NCBI GenBank assembly: GCA_900291925.1
Contig: UWYS01000011.1
Location: forward strand, 124,001 to 188,000
Reading direction: 5' to 3'
Origin: Thecaphora thlaspeos
Lineage: Eukaryota > Basidiomycota > Ustilaginomycetes > Urocystidales > Glomosporiaceae
Length of the DNA stretch: 64,000 nucleotides
Position numbers and translations under genes: made by a program. Below are positions 10,980-20,892 of the stretch, one piece after another (position 1 is the stretch's first letter; every line of letters starts with the position of its first letter). The notes beneath the pieces were generated by a model. That model was not told the origin of the DNA, did no database searches, and worked only from the letters and a program-made list of their open reading frames with translations.

Positions 10980-11558
10980 ATGGAGGTAGGCACGCACTGC
11001 GACTCGGCCTCGTGCGGTCGCCTCTCGTTCCTGCCTGTCACCTGCCCCTTCTGCCGCTCTTCCTTCTGCGAAACGCACTTCCTGCCAGAACAACACAGCT
11101 GCACCGCACCCGGAGCGTTCAGCTCAGCGCTCAGCGACACGGAGCTCGCCAAACGATACGCACGCTCCGCACCTCACAGCGACAGCGGCCGCGACCAAGG
11201 CCGTCTGCCTTGCCAGAAACGAGGATGCGGCAAGTTCAACCTCGAACTCGCATCAGCTGCATCAGCGACGGCGGACAAAGGAGGCAGCAGTGTGAGGATC
11301 GTAGATGGCGCAAGTGGAAGCAGGACCTTAGCAGGTGGAGCGCGAGGTAGTGGAGGGGAGAGGCCCTTTGTCCACGCTGCGCCGAGGTGTCCGCGGTGCA
11401 GCGGTCTCTTCTGTGCGATGCACCGGTCGGCCATCGACCACGGCTGCAAGGCGCCACCGCCGCCGACCGAAGGCCAGGCGAGGATCAAGGCGGCCGAGGA
11501 GCGCAAGAAGAAGGCCGCCGAGGTCCTGGCAAAGCACTTTCCCAATCGCAAGACGTAG
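10980..11558 (+). CDS. AN1-type zinc-finger protein
   Basis: Single exon, 192 residues. Two AN1-like modules: the first at about 8-42 (CDSASC, FLPVTCPFC, FCETHFLPEQHSC) and the second from about 80 onward, split by a Gly/Ser-rich insertion (CQKRGC ... CPRCSGLFCAMHRSAIDHGC). A basic helical tail follows (AEERKKKAAEVLAKHFPNRK). The arrangement resembles Cuz1/ZFAND1/ZFAND2-type proteins, which link Cdc48 and the proteasome during proteotoxic or arsenite stress; that role is family knowledge, not visible here. The start ATG is directly before the first finger. It converges with LCL2, with 136 bases between stops. Confidence 0.82.
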   Translation: MEVGTHCDSASCGRLSFLPVTCPFCRSSFCETHFLPEQHSCTAPGAFSSALSDTELAKRYARSAPHSDSGRDQGRLPCQKRGCGKFNLELASAASATADKGGSSVRIVDGASGSRTLAGGARGSGGERPFVHAAPRCPRCSGLFCAMHRSAIDHGCKAPPPPTEGQARIKAAEERKKKAAEVLAKHFPNRKT

Positions 11559-11694
11559 CATCCCCGGACGTACTTGGTCATCGTCACATTCACTCGCGCA
11601 CACGCTCACACCCTCAACACACATCCACATATGTAATTCAGAGTGGCTTGCACCATCTTCAGGTGAGATCTTGCGTGGAAAGGATGACCTCCCA

Positions 11695-12238
11695 TCAGCT
11701 CGAAGGCAGGCCGCGGCCTGCGCCGCCAAGCAGCGCGGTGACCTCGTCGCAGCTTGTCGCCGTGACGCAAGACGTCCCGCCTAGGTCGAGCTGTGCATCG
11801 ACGCCATCAAACGTTCCGCCGGCGCTGGACGACTTTGCGACCGCCTCGCTGTCAGTGTCTCGGTAGGCGCACCGGATCTGCTGCTGAAAGGGGCAGGGGC
11901 AGTGAGAAGGTTTCGAGACGCACGAGAGCGTGCGCGGGCAGAGGTACTGCTGACATGACGCTGCAAGGCCGTGGAAAAGGCAGCGAAGGGGGAGCAGGAG
12001 ATCTCGGTGTCAGCTACGGGCGCGCAGCGAGGATGGAGCTGGACGAGGGGCCAGACTTACCAGCATCGACTCGATCGTGAAACCACTTTGCATCGCCGGC
12101 TGGCGGTGCCTCCTGTTCCCTTCTCACGCCGCCGCCGCCGAAGAAGTTCTGGAAGATCTGGGCGTGGGCGCCCTGCGCTACGGCGAAAAGAAACGCTACC
12201 AGCGTCAAGGCCAGAAGCGTCGGCCTGCTGGCGGTCAT
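11695..12238 (-). CDS. LCL2: LCL2-like ER/secretory-pathway protein
   Basis: Two exons: 12238-12061 and 11960-11695, with a 100-bp intron (GTAAGT donor, TTGCAG acceptor, phase 1); 147 residues. The signal peptide covers about 1-26 (LLALTLVAFLFAVAQGAHA), followed by QIFQNFFGG, KWFHDRV and then the family core ASCQQYLCP, LSCVSKPSHCPCPF, with a late GGTSCVT. The Cys pattern and the FFGGG-WFxxxV order match the fungal LCL2 (long chronological lifespan 2) family, small ER-targeted proteins implicated in ERAD and lifespan in yeast. The junction restores the conserved Cys-x3-YLCP block, which strongly supports the splice. Length is normal for the family. The 5' side faces the relic transposon. Confidence 0.86.
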
Positions 12239-12511
12239 GGCGGATGGACGGTGTGTGGAAGCCTTGATCGCGGGGTAAGCCGCGGTGTGACTTGTGGTGA
12301 AACCCCTGGGCGAGAAGTGAGCAGTGGTCGTGCTTGAAGCAGGTGGGTCGATCTGGCAAGGCGTCGACAGCGGGTGTACAGTGGTGCGTAGACGTGAGTA
12401 GCCGCGTCGTCTTCTTGCCAGCAAGGTGTGGTGGGCTGGAGAGGGTCGTGCGCAGAGCCGGCACCGCGACCCACGGAACTCGGGCGGCGGCTAGTTAGAT
12501 CAAGATTTTTA

Positions 12512-12603
12512 ACGCGTTTCCCTAAGAATCTGGCGTCGCTAGGAATCCGGCCTCAAAAAAGCAGACTGTCTACCACCCTCACTACCACCATCACCGCCAT
12601 TGT
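12512..12603 (+). repeat. Left terminal inverted repeat of the relic transposon
   Basis: Pairs with 13344-13437; three substitutions and a small poly-A indel over about 92 bases. Contains a duplicated GGAATCCGG-like submotif near its end. Confidence 0.9.
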
Positions 12604-12792
12604 TGTCAACAGCTCTATTGTGTACCAAGCACTGGACAAGCAATGCAATCCATTTTGACACTTGCTGCATACATTGGGCCATCAGAAACGCTCAGCCAGT
12701 CCACCACGGCCGCCGTACAGGTCACTGAAATGGAGGTCCGGCCAAAGCGGGATTGAGAGCAAGCCGAGGCAGTGGCGGCAAGCTTGACAGGC

Positions 12793-13235
12793 TCAGCGCG
12801 AGGTTGTGAAAGCGAGCTGGGTTGGTTGGAGTGTTGGAGTGTTGAAAAAGGGGCCCTCGACTGGCGGCGGGGTCTGATTGCGAGGCTTGAAGCCTGGCAG
12901 CTTGGCGAGGACCTTCTCTGCTGCAGCGGGCAAGGTGAGGCCAACGTCAGCAAAGGCCTTGCGGACCGACGTCTTGCTGATGCCCTTGCGCCAAGTTGTT
13001 GCTTGTCCACCCCTTGGGCGAGACGGCAAAGTGGCAGCCTTTGCCTGGTCCCTCTATGTGGCGGTGGTTGCCAAGGTGGTGCCACTTGCCCTGCCAGATC
13101 ACCAGTGGATCCCGAATGTTGTACTTGCGCAGCATGCTGCAGAAGATGTTGAAGAAGGCGGTGAGGTTGTCGAGCAGAGCGCCGTCGATGCGCTGATTCT
13201 CGAGTGCGCGGTCGTACTTGCTGCGTAGGTGAGGG
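12793..13235 (-). pseudogene. Truncated, frameshifted Fot1/Pogo transposase
   Basis: Reading the minus strand from about 13235, one frame gives KYDRALENQRIDGALLDNL, TAFFNIFCSMLRKYNI and later SPKGWTSNNLA, matching the pre-DDE helix region and the S-x-GWT-x-N-x-LA block of Pogo/Fot1 transposases. From about 13010 a second frame gives ISKTSVRKAFADVGL, EKVLAKLPGFKPRN and a TPPP tail, matching the C-terminal GLxPxxPExVLxKL end of the same family. The catalytic DDE segment between the blocks is missing, and the junction is out of frame. The N-terminal DNA-binding domain is also not visible. It cannot encode an active enzyme. Confidence 0.75.
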
Positions 13236-13343
13236 TGACATGGTGGGACGTGGGTGGTACAGCTCGCATTGATGTGTCGGTGGGTGCTGAGAGAGAGCAG
13301 CGGGGGCAGTCAGGAGATGCGGTGGATAGTAGAGTGGTCGATG

Positions 13344-13437
13344 ACAATGGCGGTGATGGTGGTAGTGAGGGTGGTAGACAGTCTGCTTTTTTTTTCGGCC
13401 GGATTCCTAGCGACGCCGAATTCCTAGGGAAACGCGT
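13344..13437 (-). repeat. Right terminal inverted repeat of the relic transposon
   Basis: Reverse complement of 12512-12603 with about 95% identity by eye; ends AACGCGT followed by TA. Confidence 0.9.
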
Positions 13438-13715
13438 TAATTTGATCTTTTCTTTTCCCGCCGTCGTTTTGGCTCGCGCCGGTGGAGGTGCCTGCGCCGG
13501 GCCGCCTGCCGCCTGCTTCCAACCACCACACGTCTGCTTACACACCATATCTCAACCGACGTCTCTTCCTCATCTTCCCCTTCAGTACACCTTTTGCATC
13601 TGATCCAGCTCGACCTTCGCTCAGTCCGCCGCCCGTCCGCCCGCTCGCACGCCTCCCAACAGCCAAGCTTCCCAGCCTCGCTCCTTTTCCGACCGCCCGC
13701 TCCAACTCAGGAGAG

Positions 13716-16628
13716 ATGTCGATAATGGGGTCCGACCAGTCTAAACTTCGCACAGAGCCAGTAAAAGCATCAACAACAGCATTCGAAGCCACGGAGGCAG
13801 GCGAAGGGAGTGCCGCCTCCACCGCCACCTCCATCGAGCCGACGCAGAGCAGCGAAGTACTGCCGGAATCAGCAGTCGAGGAGAGACCGTCCGAGGTTCA
13901 GGCGACAGAGACAGGGCAGAATGCCAGCTCTGAGGAGGTCGGAACTGCTGTAGAGCCAACTGTACAGGCGCCGGCCAAAGTGGTCAGTGTCTCGGTGGAC
14001 GAGGTCATCAACGTCGCTACTGCTGATGAACCGGTAGACCCACTATCAACGACAGGGGCGGATGCGAAGACTACGCAGGACGAACCGACAGCTTCATCCC
14101 CACCCTCAACAAAAAACACAACAGCAGCAGCAGCAGAAACAGCGGCGGAGACACCAGCAGCTCCGGCAGAGGCGCAAGTAGAGGCAGGGACAGCATCTAC
14201 CTCGACTTTAGCTGCGGTGGCCCTTACGTCAAGTGCTGTCGAAGATGTGGCAGGCGGCGAGGCTGCAGCCCCCGTATATACATCGGAAGGCGACGACGAC
14301 CAAGTCTTCGTACCTCCGGATATGGAGCACATCGTTTCCACGGGTGCTTCCGAAAGCGCCGGCCAGTCGATGGACTCGCTGCGGGACGCCGTGCGAGAGG
14401 CGAGGGAGGCGGCCGGCATGCCTCGAGAGGCTCTACCCCCGGGCTTTGAAGACGATGTCGATCAAGCAGAAGAGCGGACGTCCGTCGATGCCCCCACTTC
14501 CGCTGCCGTCGAAGCTGATAAGGAGGACGACGACGACGACGATCAGATCGATACCTTGGAGGATGCGGTTCGGAAGGTCAAAGAGAAGGCCGGAATGAAG
14601 GGACCGAAGGAGGGCGAAGATGGTCCCAGCAGCGATGACGAAAGCTCCTCCTCATCCGACGACTCAGACTCAGACTCGGATGACGAGGACGATGCGCGCG
14701 AGGTTGGACTGGCGCTTGGCGTCGACGGAGACGACTACGACGATGAGACCGGCGCGGGCGGATCGGGCGACACTTCTGCAACCAAGAACGAGGTCATCGC
14801 GCCAGAGGTCGAGCTTCCTGCGATCCAGGTCCTCTCGCCGGACGAGCTGGCCCACCTCCGTCCGCTCGGACAGGTCCACTCGATTGTCGACAGCGTTGTG
14901 GTGATCGCTCAGGACGTCACCAGGAAGGAGGGCGCCGAGTCCGGCGTCGGCGGCGGTGCCAGCACCAATGCCAATGCTAAGGGCAAGCAGGCGCTCCGTG
15001 GCGCGCCCGTTGACGCGACCGGCAGGACGGGCGCAGAGAACGAGGACGAGTACAGCGTGCTCGACACGGGAAGCCTGCTCTGTTTCGACGACGGTAAGGT
15101 GCTGGGGCTGGTGTTCGAGACGTTTGGCTCGGTCCACGCGCCGCTCTACTCGATCCGGTACCCTTCCGCCGCATCGATCGACAGGGATGTGGTCCGGGTG
15201 TGCCGGGCGGTCCACTACCTGCCCAACGCGAGCACCTACGTCCTCACCCGCGTGCTTAAGGCAATGAAGGGCAGCGACGCTAGCAACATCTACGACGAAG
15301 AGGTCGGCGAGGACGAAATCGACTATTCGGACGATGAGGCTGAAGCCGAGGCCAAGAGAAGGATCAAGGAGGGCAAGCGCGCCCGGCAGCAACAAGATCC
15401 CAACGGCACCAACGACCGCGGTAACAGCAAGAGGCAGAGGGGCAACAACAACAACAAGAAGCAGCAGTCGTCGCAGGAGGGCGGCTCCTTGGCAGGCCAG
15501 CCCAGGTCTACGCTCCCGCCGAGGCCGAGGCCCGCAGCGCCGCTACCGGCAAGGCCCAACTTTGATCTCGACGCTCCACCGAACGGCGGCCTCACGATCC
15601 TCTCTTATGACGATGCCAGCACCGGCGGAGACGCTGGTAGCGGCAGCAACGGCAGCGCCATAGCGGCAGTGAGACTGTCTTCGTCGACAGTCCCGGCACC
15701 GCTCGGAAGAGGCCAGCAACAGCAGCAGCAGCACGGCGGGTCCGCTCTCTCGCATGGCACCGCGGCTGGCAGTAGGGGAAGGGGACGAGGCATCGCTGGC
15801 CTACCACCAAAACCCGCTAGCTTGCCGCAATCGCCGCACTCGACCACATCGTCTCCTGCGCTGCCCCATGGCTCTCCGGCGTTCAATGCGACGCCGCCGC
15901 TGCTGGCTTCCACCACTGGTCGGTTTGATAGCCCGAGCGGCTCCTCTTCTGCCGGCGGTCCCGCTTCGCACGCTCCCAACGCACCCCAACACTATCCCAG
16001 AACCTTCGGTCAGCACGTTGCTCCGCCCATGCCGCCGCAGGGTAGCTTCCCGCCCATGCCACCGGCAGATGGTGCCGGTGGCCACTACAATCCTCGTTTC
16101 GCCGGCTACTGGGCGCAGCAGCCTTCGTATGGCCAGGGCTACGGCGGATATCCGACGGCGCCGATGTATCCAGCAGGGGGTCACTACACGCCGCAGCACC
16201 AATACATGCCAGCAGCACCACCAGCGGCGGCGGGAGGGCCACCGGGCGCAAGCGGGCCTCAGCAGCATCAACAGCAGATGCAGCAACAGCACCCGGGCAG
16301 CGGGCCGCTGTACTACGGCGGCTATGGGCAACCTTACGGCGCAGGCTACCCCGCCGCTGGGCAGGGCGGCTACACTCCGGCCTATGGTGGCTACGGCGGC
16401 GGCGGCGGCGAGGCGTACGCTTACCCTTCGAGCGCTGATCCCAACTCACCGCACGTTTCTGCCTATCCTTCCACCAACGGCGCGGGTGGAGTTGCTGAGC
16501 CGGGCACAGGGCCGGGTGCGGCTGCGGGTGCAGGTACGGCCAACGGTAGCTACGATCCTAAACGGCCCAGCTATCCCGGTCAGACTGCGTCTGCGCCGTC
16601 AGGATATGCGCAGCCACCGCAACAGTAA
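13716..16628 (+). CDS. NAF1: NAF1, H/ACA snoRNP assembly factor
   Basis: Single exon, 970 residues from the ATG at 13716 (MSIMGSDQSK); an in-frame ATG at 13482 exists, but the sequence between looks like 5' leader. The N-terminal third is acidic and disordered (long Glu/Asp/Ser tracts). The Gar1/Naf1 beta-barrel lies at about 365-525: SPDELAHLRPLGQVHSIVDS, LDTGSLLCFDDGKVLGLVFE, TFGSVHAPLYSIRYP and SNIYDEEVGEDEIDYSDDE. The C-terminal half is Gly/Tyr/Pro/Gln-rich. Naf1 escorts dyskerin (Cbf5) and is replaced by Gar1 in mature H/ACA RNPs in the nucleolus. It is about twice the yeast length because of low-complexity tails. The transposon relic occupies its promoter. Confidence 0.9.
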   Translation: MSIMGSDQSKLRTEPVKASTTAFEATEAGEGSAASTATSIEPTQSSEVLPESAVEERPSEVQATETGQNASSEEVGTAVEPTVQAPAKVVSVSVDEVINVATADEPVDPLSTTGADAKTTQDEPTASSPPSTKNTTAAAAETAAETPAAPAEAQVEAGTASTSTLAAVALTSSAVEDVAGGEAAAPVYTSEGDDDQVFVPPDMEHIVSTGASESAGQSMDSLRDAVREAREAAGMPREALPPGFEDDVDQAEERTSVDAPTSAAVEADKEDDDDDDQIDTLEDAVRKVKEKAGMKGPKEGEDGPSSDDESSSSSDDSDSDSDDEDDAREVGLALGVDGDDYDDETGAGGSGDTSATKNEVIAPEVELPAIQVLSPDELAHLRPLGQVHSIVDSVVVIAQDVTRKEGAESGVGGGASTNANAKGKQALRGAPVDATGRTGAENEDEYSVLDTGSLLCFDDGKVLGLVFETFGSVHAPLYSIRYPSAASIDRDVVRVCRAVHYLPNASTYVLTRVLKAMKGSDASNIYDEEVGEDEIDYSDDEAEAEAKRRIKEGKRARQQQDPNGTNDRGNSKRQRGNNNNKKQQSSQEGGSLAGQPRSTLPPRPRPAAPLPARPNFDLDAPPNGGLTILSYDDASTGGDAGSGSNGSAIAAVRLSSSTVPAPLGRGQQQQQQHGGSALSHGTAAGSRGRGRGIAGLPPKPASLPQSPHSTTSSPALPHGSPAFNATPPLLASTTGRFDSPSGSSSAGGPASHAPNAPQHYPRTFGQHVAPPMPPQGSFPPMPPADGAGGHYNPRFAGYWAQQPSYGQGYGGYPTAPMYPAGGHYTPQHQYMPAAPPAAAGGPPGASGPQQHQQQMQQQHPGSGPLYYGGYGQPYGAGYPAAGQGGYTPAYGGYGGGGGEAYAYPSSADPNSPHVSAYPSTNGAGGVAEPGTGPGAAAGAGTANGSYDPKRPSYPGQTASAPSGYAQPPQQ

Positions 16629-17214
16629 TTGGCAGCAGGAGCGCTAATTTCTCCCGTGCCTCCGTCTGCCTGTTCCTGCCTTGTGCGCCAGAGTAGTGTG
16701 CGAAACCCCACTTCTGCGATGAGTCGCCAGGACTTAGCTCTCGCGCGAGCCGTGGCGTGCCGTTCGGCGCCTTTGCTTGGGTTTGCTGTGCAGGGCTATA
16801 TGTGAGCGCGCTGATGAGCTCTGTGCTGTATTTGTAAAGTAGTGCTCCTGTTGCCTGGTAAAAGCAGGTAACTACGCCGGGCGAGCTGCGCTTGCGCCAA
16901 CTGGGCGGCCCTGGCGTCTCAGTGCGACATGGGCTGCACAGACCCTGGAATTTCGGTCTTTTTCCTGGCGCCGTCCTTTCCTGCACGAGCGCAGCTCCGC
17001 GCCTGCTTCCTCTCCCCCTCCTCACACCACCATCACTCACTCACCCCCCCGTCTCGCCGCAGCACACCCTCGCCTCTTGACCGCCTGGCTCGCTCGCGTG
17101 TTCCGTCACAGTCGCCCTTCCCGTCCGTCCACCACCAATATCCACCGCGACGTCGCACTCCACTACTGAAACGAGGCCGGACACCGCTGACGACACCTAT
17201 CACTTCCCAACCTC
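16629..17214. other. Intergenic, NAF1 3' end to API5-like 5' leader
   Basis: About 590 bases; pyrimidine-rich leader close to the API5-like ATG. No gene recognised. Confidence 0.5.
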
Positions 17215-20200
17215 ATGCGACCATCCCGAGCATCCAACGGAGGACGAGAAGGCGGAGACGGAGGCGGGGGAGGAGGCGGTCGTAGCGGAAGCTTCTACTC
17301 GCCACAGCAGTACTACGGGCACCAGATGCCGCCACGCCAGCAGCCGCAGCAGCAGTTTGGGGGAGCGGACAATGGCTTCTACCCACCAGGAGGGGGCGCG
17401 AGAGGCTTTGGACATGGTCAAGGCTGGGGCACCAACGCACACATCGCAGGGAACGATATGGGCTCAGCGTTCCAGCAGCAGCACGGCGGCGCCTTCTTCG
17501 GTCACGGCTATGCCACCAGCGGCCCGCAGCAACGGCACCACCACCAGCAGCATCGTCGCACCAGCTACAACGACGACCGAACGGGCGGTTTTGGCTACGG
17601 AGACGGCAGCAGTCGCGGTGGCGGCGGCATGGTAGACCACTTCTCGGGTCCCAGCGGGTCTCACGCCCATCACTCGCCCCCAAGCAGGAGGAGGTCGCCC
17701 TCGCCGGCCCTTTCGAGCGAGGAGAGAGAGATCCGGGACCTCGCCAGGGCCGTTGATCGCGATATCGTCCAGCGCGACCGCCAGCTCAGCATCATCTGGT
17801 CCAAGGCGCACTCCGACGTCCTCGATTCTCTGCTCAGAGCCATGGTCAAAGCCGACGAATCAGCCAGCAAGAAGCGCGCCATCGAGCCGCTGCTGCAGGC
17901 GTTCACCATCATGGTCGAGTGCCGTGTTCTGGGCCGCCTCGACCCCTCGCAGAAGGGGCGGAGCGGCGAGCTCAAGGAGGACTTTGTCAACGGCATCTAC
18001 GACCTCTGCGAGGACAGCAGCGATGCGGTCCGCAAGCTCGGCTATTCGGCCATTCGCGAGCTCAGCCGGAGCGACGCTTCGCTGCTCAAGCGCAACGCCG
18101 ACGTCCTCGTCCAGCTGCTCCAGAACGAGGAGCCGACCGAGCACGACCTGATCGCGAAGTCGCTCGTCGGCCACCTGGAGCAGTCGCCGATCGAGGCTTT
18201 CGACGTCATCATCCAGGACCACTGCAAGGGCGACCTCCGCCACCTCGCCCTCTCCTTCCTCGCCACGCCCGAGGCCGACAAGGTGCTCGACGACAAGGTT
18301 GTCGGCAACGCCGATCACGAGGCGGCACTCGCGCTGCGCCTGGCCGACATCATCCCGCTCGCCAACGACGAAGAGATGGAGCTGATCAAGATCCTGCTGA
18401 AGCCGCTCAGCACGCTCTGGCTGCCGTCGTTCGACTTTGCCACGACCGAGGAATACGAAAACGCGTCCACCAGCGCATCGCGCCTGCTGGTTCAGCTAGT
18501 TCAGGGCTTCTTGACCCGCTTCCGGGCCAGTCGCAGCGATAGCGGCTCCGGCTCCGACATCCTCAAGGACCAGAGCGGCGAAATCGAGAAGGTCCTTGCA
18601 GACAGCGAGCTGTTGTCTCCAGCCAGCGGGAGCGAGATGCAGGATGCACACGAGCTCTTCAAGGAGCTACTGGACGTCTCCACCTATGAGCCGGCCTCCG
18701 ACGCGACCACGGCGTCCTCAGCGGCGGTCGCGTACGTCAAAGACGTGCAGAAGGCGCTCCGCTTCGTGCACAAGTTCTTGCCGGACTCGACGACGACAAA
18801 GGCGACCGCGCCCACGCTGCTGAGGCACCTCACCGGCCAGCTTCGTATCCTCGTCCTTAGGTTCGCCGCCGAAGTTGCCGGCAGAGCGGCCGTCGCCTTT
18901 GCCAATGCTCCGCCGGCAGACGCACAGTCCCTCAACGAAGACGGCAAGAAGGGCCTCGCTCGGGCCGCCGTTGCAGCTATTAATGTGGGTTTTCATGGCT
19001 GCTGCCGCTCGGCGGAAAAGATCAGGTAGTGGTGCAGAGGGATCGGCCCTGTAGCGCGTTTGAAGTGTCAGAAGAGCCTCAGAGCTGCCCTCGGCGAATT
19101 GCCGGCAGCCACTGCGCTATCAAGGCGTTCGCTCGTCCGCACTTCTTCCTGCCCGGCCGGCCTTATCTGTCTCGCCGCAATGCTGCTACGGGCCCGCACA
19201 CATTGCTTATCTTCTCATCGCCTCCCACCTTTCTCTTTGTCCTATTCCTCTGATTGATGCCCCACACTTCGGATCGATGTCCATTTGGCCCCGCGCACGC
19301 ATCATCTGCTGGTGTCTGCGCACTCGCACGTCTCCCTCTTTACCGTTCCTTACGCATCTCGCGCTCCTCGTACTACTCGACGACTGTCCTGCTTCTTTAT
19401 CGGCCACGTACGACGTTCGTCCTTGCCTGCATTCCTTTGCATCCCTACAGGCGATCTATCCGGAGGAAGCCAAGCTACCGAGCACAACAGGACAGGAACA
19501 GGCCTACGAGATCCTGCTCGCCGAGGCGCTCCTCATGGTTCTCGTACACGCTGCGCCGCCGGTGAGTGACCGCCTTCGTGCTGGCAGGTAGTTTGAAAGC
19601 TCGGTCGCCCGTCCTCACCGCGCCTTTCTTTCCTCTATGCTTCGGCCGCGAGACCAAGCAGACGCGCACCGTCGGCGATGCGGTGGTGCCGGAGATCGAT
19701 GGAGAAAGCTTCAAGGGTCGACTGAGACACCTCTACGGCGTCTCTCAGCAGCTCAGGAGCAGCTGGCCGAACGAAGGCGAGGTCAAGGAGGCGTTCAAGG
19801 GCGTCTATGCGATTGCCAGGGTGAGTCTGCTGCTGCACCGAGCGGTCCGTGAAGTCGCCTAAGGTCGCTACTGACCGACGCATCCGTCGCATATCCCCTT
19901 TCAACACACTCGCAGGAGTACCTCAAACCCAAGCACCTGCGTGCCGGCGTCTCGGTCAAGCCCGTCTGGCTACAGGCGCCGCCTCCTTTCCCCGTCGCCG
20001 TTGCCGTCTCCGTCGCCGAGACTTCAGCTCCAGGCTCAGCGCGACCAAAACGAGACCGCGCCGAAACACCTCCACGCGACTCGAAACGATCTCGAGCCTC
20101 TGAAGTCGCCTTCTCCACCTCCTCCTCCGTTGCGGCACCGGCACCTGTCGTGCCGCGTCCAGCACCACGAGGTAGAGGCGAAACCCAAGCACCCACCCAC

Positions 20201-20716
20201 TCAGACTCGACATGGGATGGCGACGATCTTTTCGGCTCTTGCACTCCGCGCGACAAAACCACGCGTGGCCGTGGCGGTGTGAGGGGGTTCGACAGTAGTT
20301 ATGATTCTGCCAGTACGAAGCGCGGAATAACGATACGTGGTGGATTGTCCAGTACGGATTCGGGTATGGCTAGGAGGAAGGATCATGGTATGTCGATTCG
20401 TGGTGCTGCGGCCACTTGTGCTTCGATTAGTTTGGGTTTCGAACTGGATCATCAGAAGACCAAAGTAGCAGCTGCAGGAGGAGGAGGGGGAGGAGAGAAG
20501 GGAGAGGGGAAGGGGTTGTCGATTCTAGGTGCGGCGAGGGAGAGGGCGGCAATGGTCGAGGAGAAAGCGTCGGATAGAGAGCGAGAACGTGCAAGGGGTG
20601 GGATAGGCGTGAGGGGTGGGGTGGAGAGAGGCCGTGGTGGCACTAGCGCGGGCGGTGATGGGAGAGGCAGTGCGGGTGCTGGTACTGGTGGATTTAGAGG
20701 ACGTCGTGGCCGATAG
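17215..20716 (+). CDS. API5-like (apoptosis inhibitor 5) HEAT-repeat protein with RGG-like tail
   Basis: Four exons: 17215-18984, 19451-19561, 19653-19820, 19916-20716; all junctions phase 0; 949 residues. The N-terminal ~165 residues are Gly/Gln/His-rich. The API5 HEAT domain starts at about 169 (EREIRDLARAVDRDIVQRD) and includes GIYDLCEDSSDAVRKLGYSA and LIAKSLVGHLEQSPIEAFDV. Later exons give EQAYEILLAEALLMVLVHAA, FKGRLRHLYGVSQQLRSSW and EYLKPKHLRAGVSVKP. Introns 2 and 3 are 91 and 95 bp and canonical, but intron 1 (466 bp, GTGGGT donor) is unusually long and may hide a small exon. The last exon adds a Gly/Arg tail with four SIRGAA-like motifs. API5 proteins are nuclear and linked to RNA-binding partners and survival signalling in animals; the fungal role is unknown. 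Confidence 0.8.
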
Positions 20717-20892
20717 TAGATCGCTGCGCCATGGAATCACACAAGCGCAACGACATGGTAGGATCATGCCATGTTGAACGGTCCAGCAGATTTCCGATGT
20801 CAAAACTACCAGCTTATCGTCTCGAAATCGATATACCAGACCAGACAGTGTTTCAACGCCACTCGAACTGGTTGAAGGCCGTTTCTCGCGCC

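Larger units (their letters stand above)
12512..13437 (-). mobile_element. Fot1/Pogo-family DNA transposon relic, TA target site
   Basis: 926-bp element bounded by near-identical ~92-bp terminal inverted repeats starting ACGCGTTTCCCTA, each flanked by TA (12510-12511 and 13438-13439), as expected for Tc1/mariner-Pogo insertions. The internal minus strand still carries two recognisable blocks of a Fot1/Pogo transposase in different frames. The element is internally deleted, non-autonomous, and lies between LCL2 and NAF1, its right end 278 bases before the NAF1 start. The high similarity between the TIRs suggests insertion not very long ago in evolutionary terms. Confidence 0.85.

Noticed and set aside
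12508..13440. TTAA at both element ends, suggesting a piggyBac insertion
   Set aside because: The TTAA overlaps the TA-ACGCG/CGCGT-TA ends, and the interior matches Fot1/Pogo transposase, which uses a TA target; no piggyBac-like sequence is present.
13482..13715. Upstream in-frame ATG for NAF1 adding 78 residues
   Set aside because: The extra sequence resembles 5' leader, and begins only 45 bases from the transposon end; the ATG at 13716 is followed by conserved-style acidic sequence.
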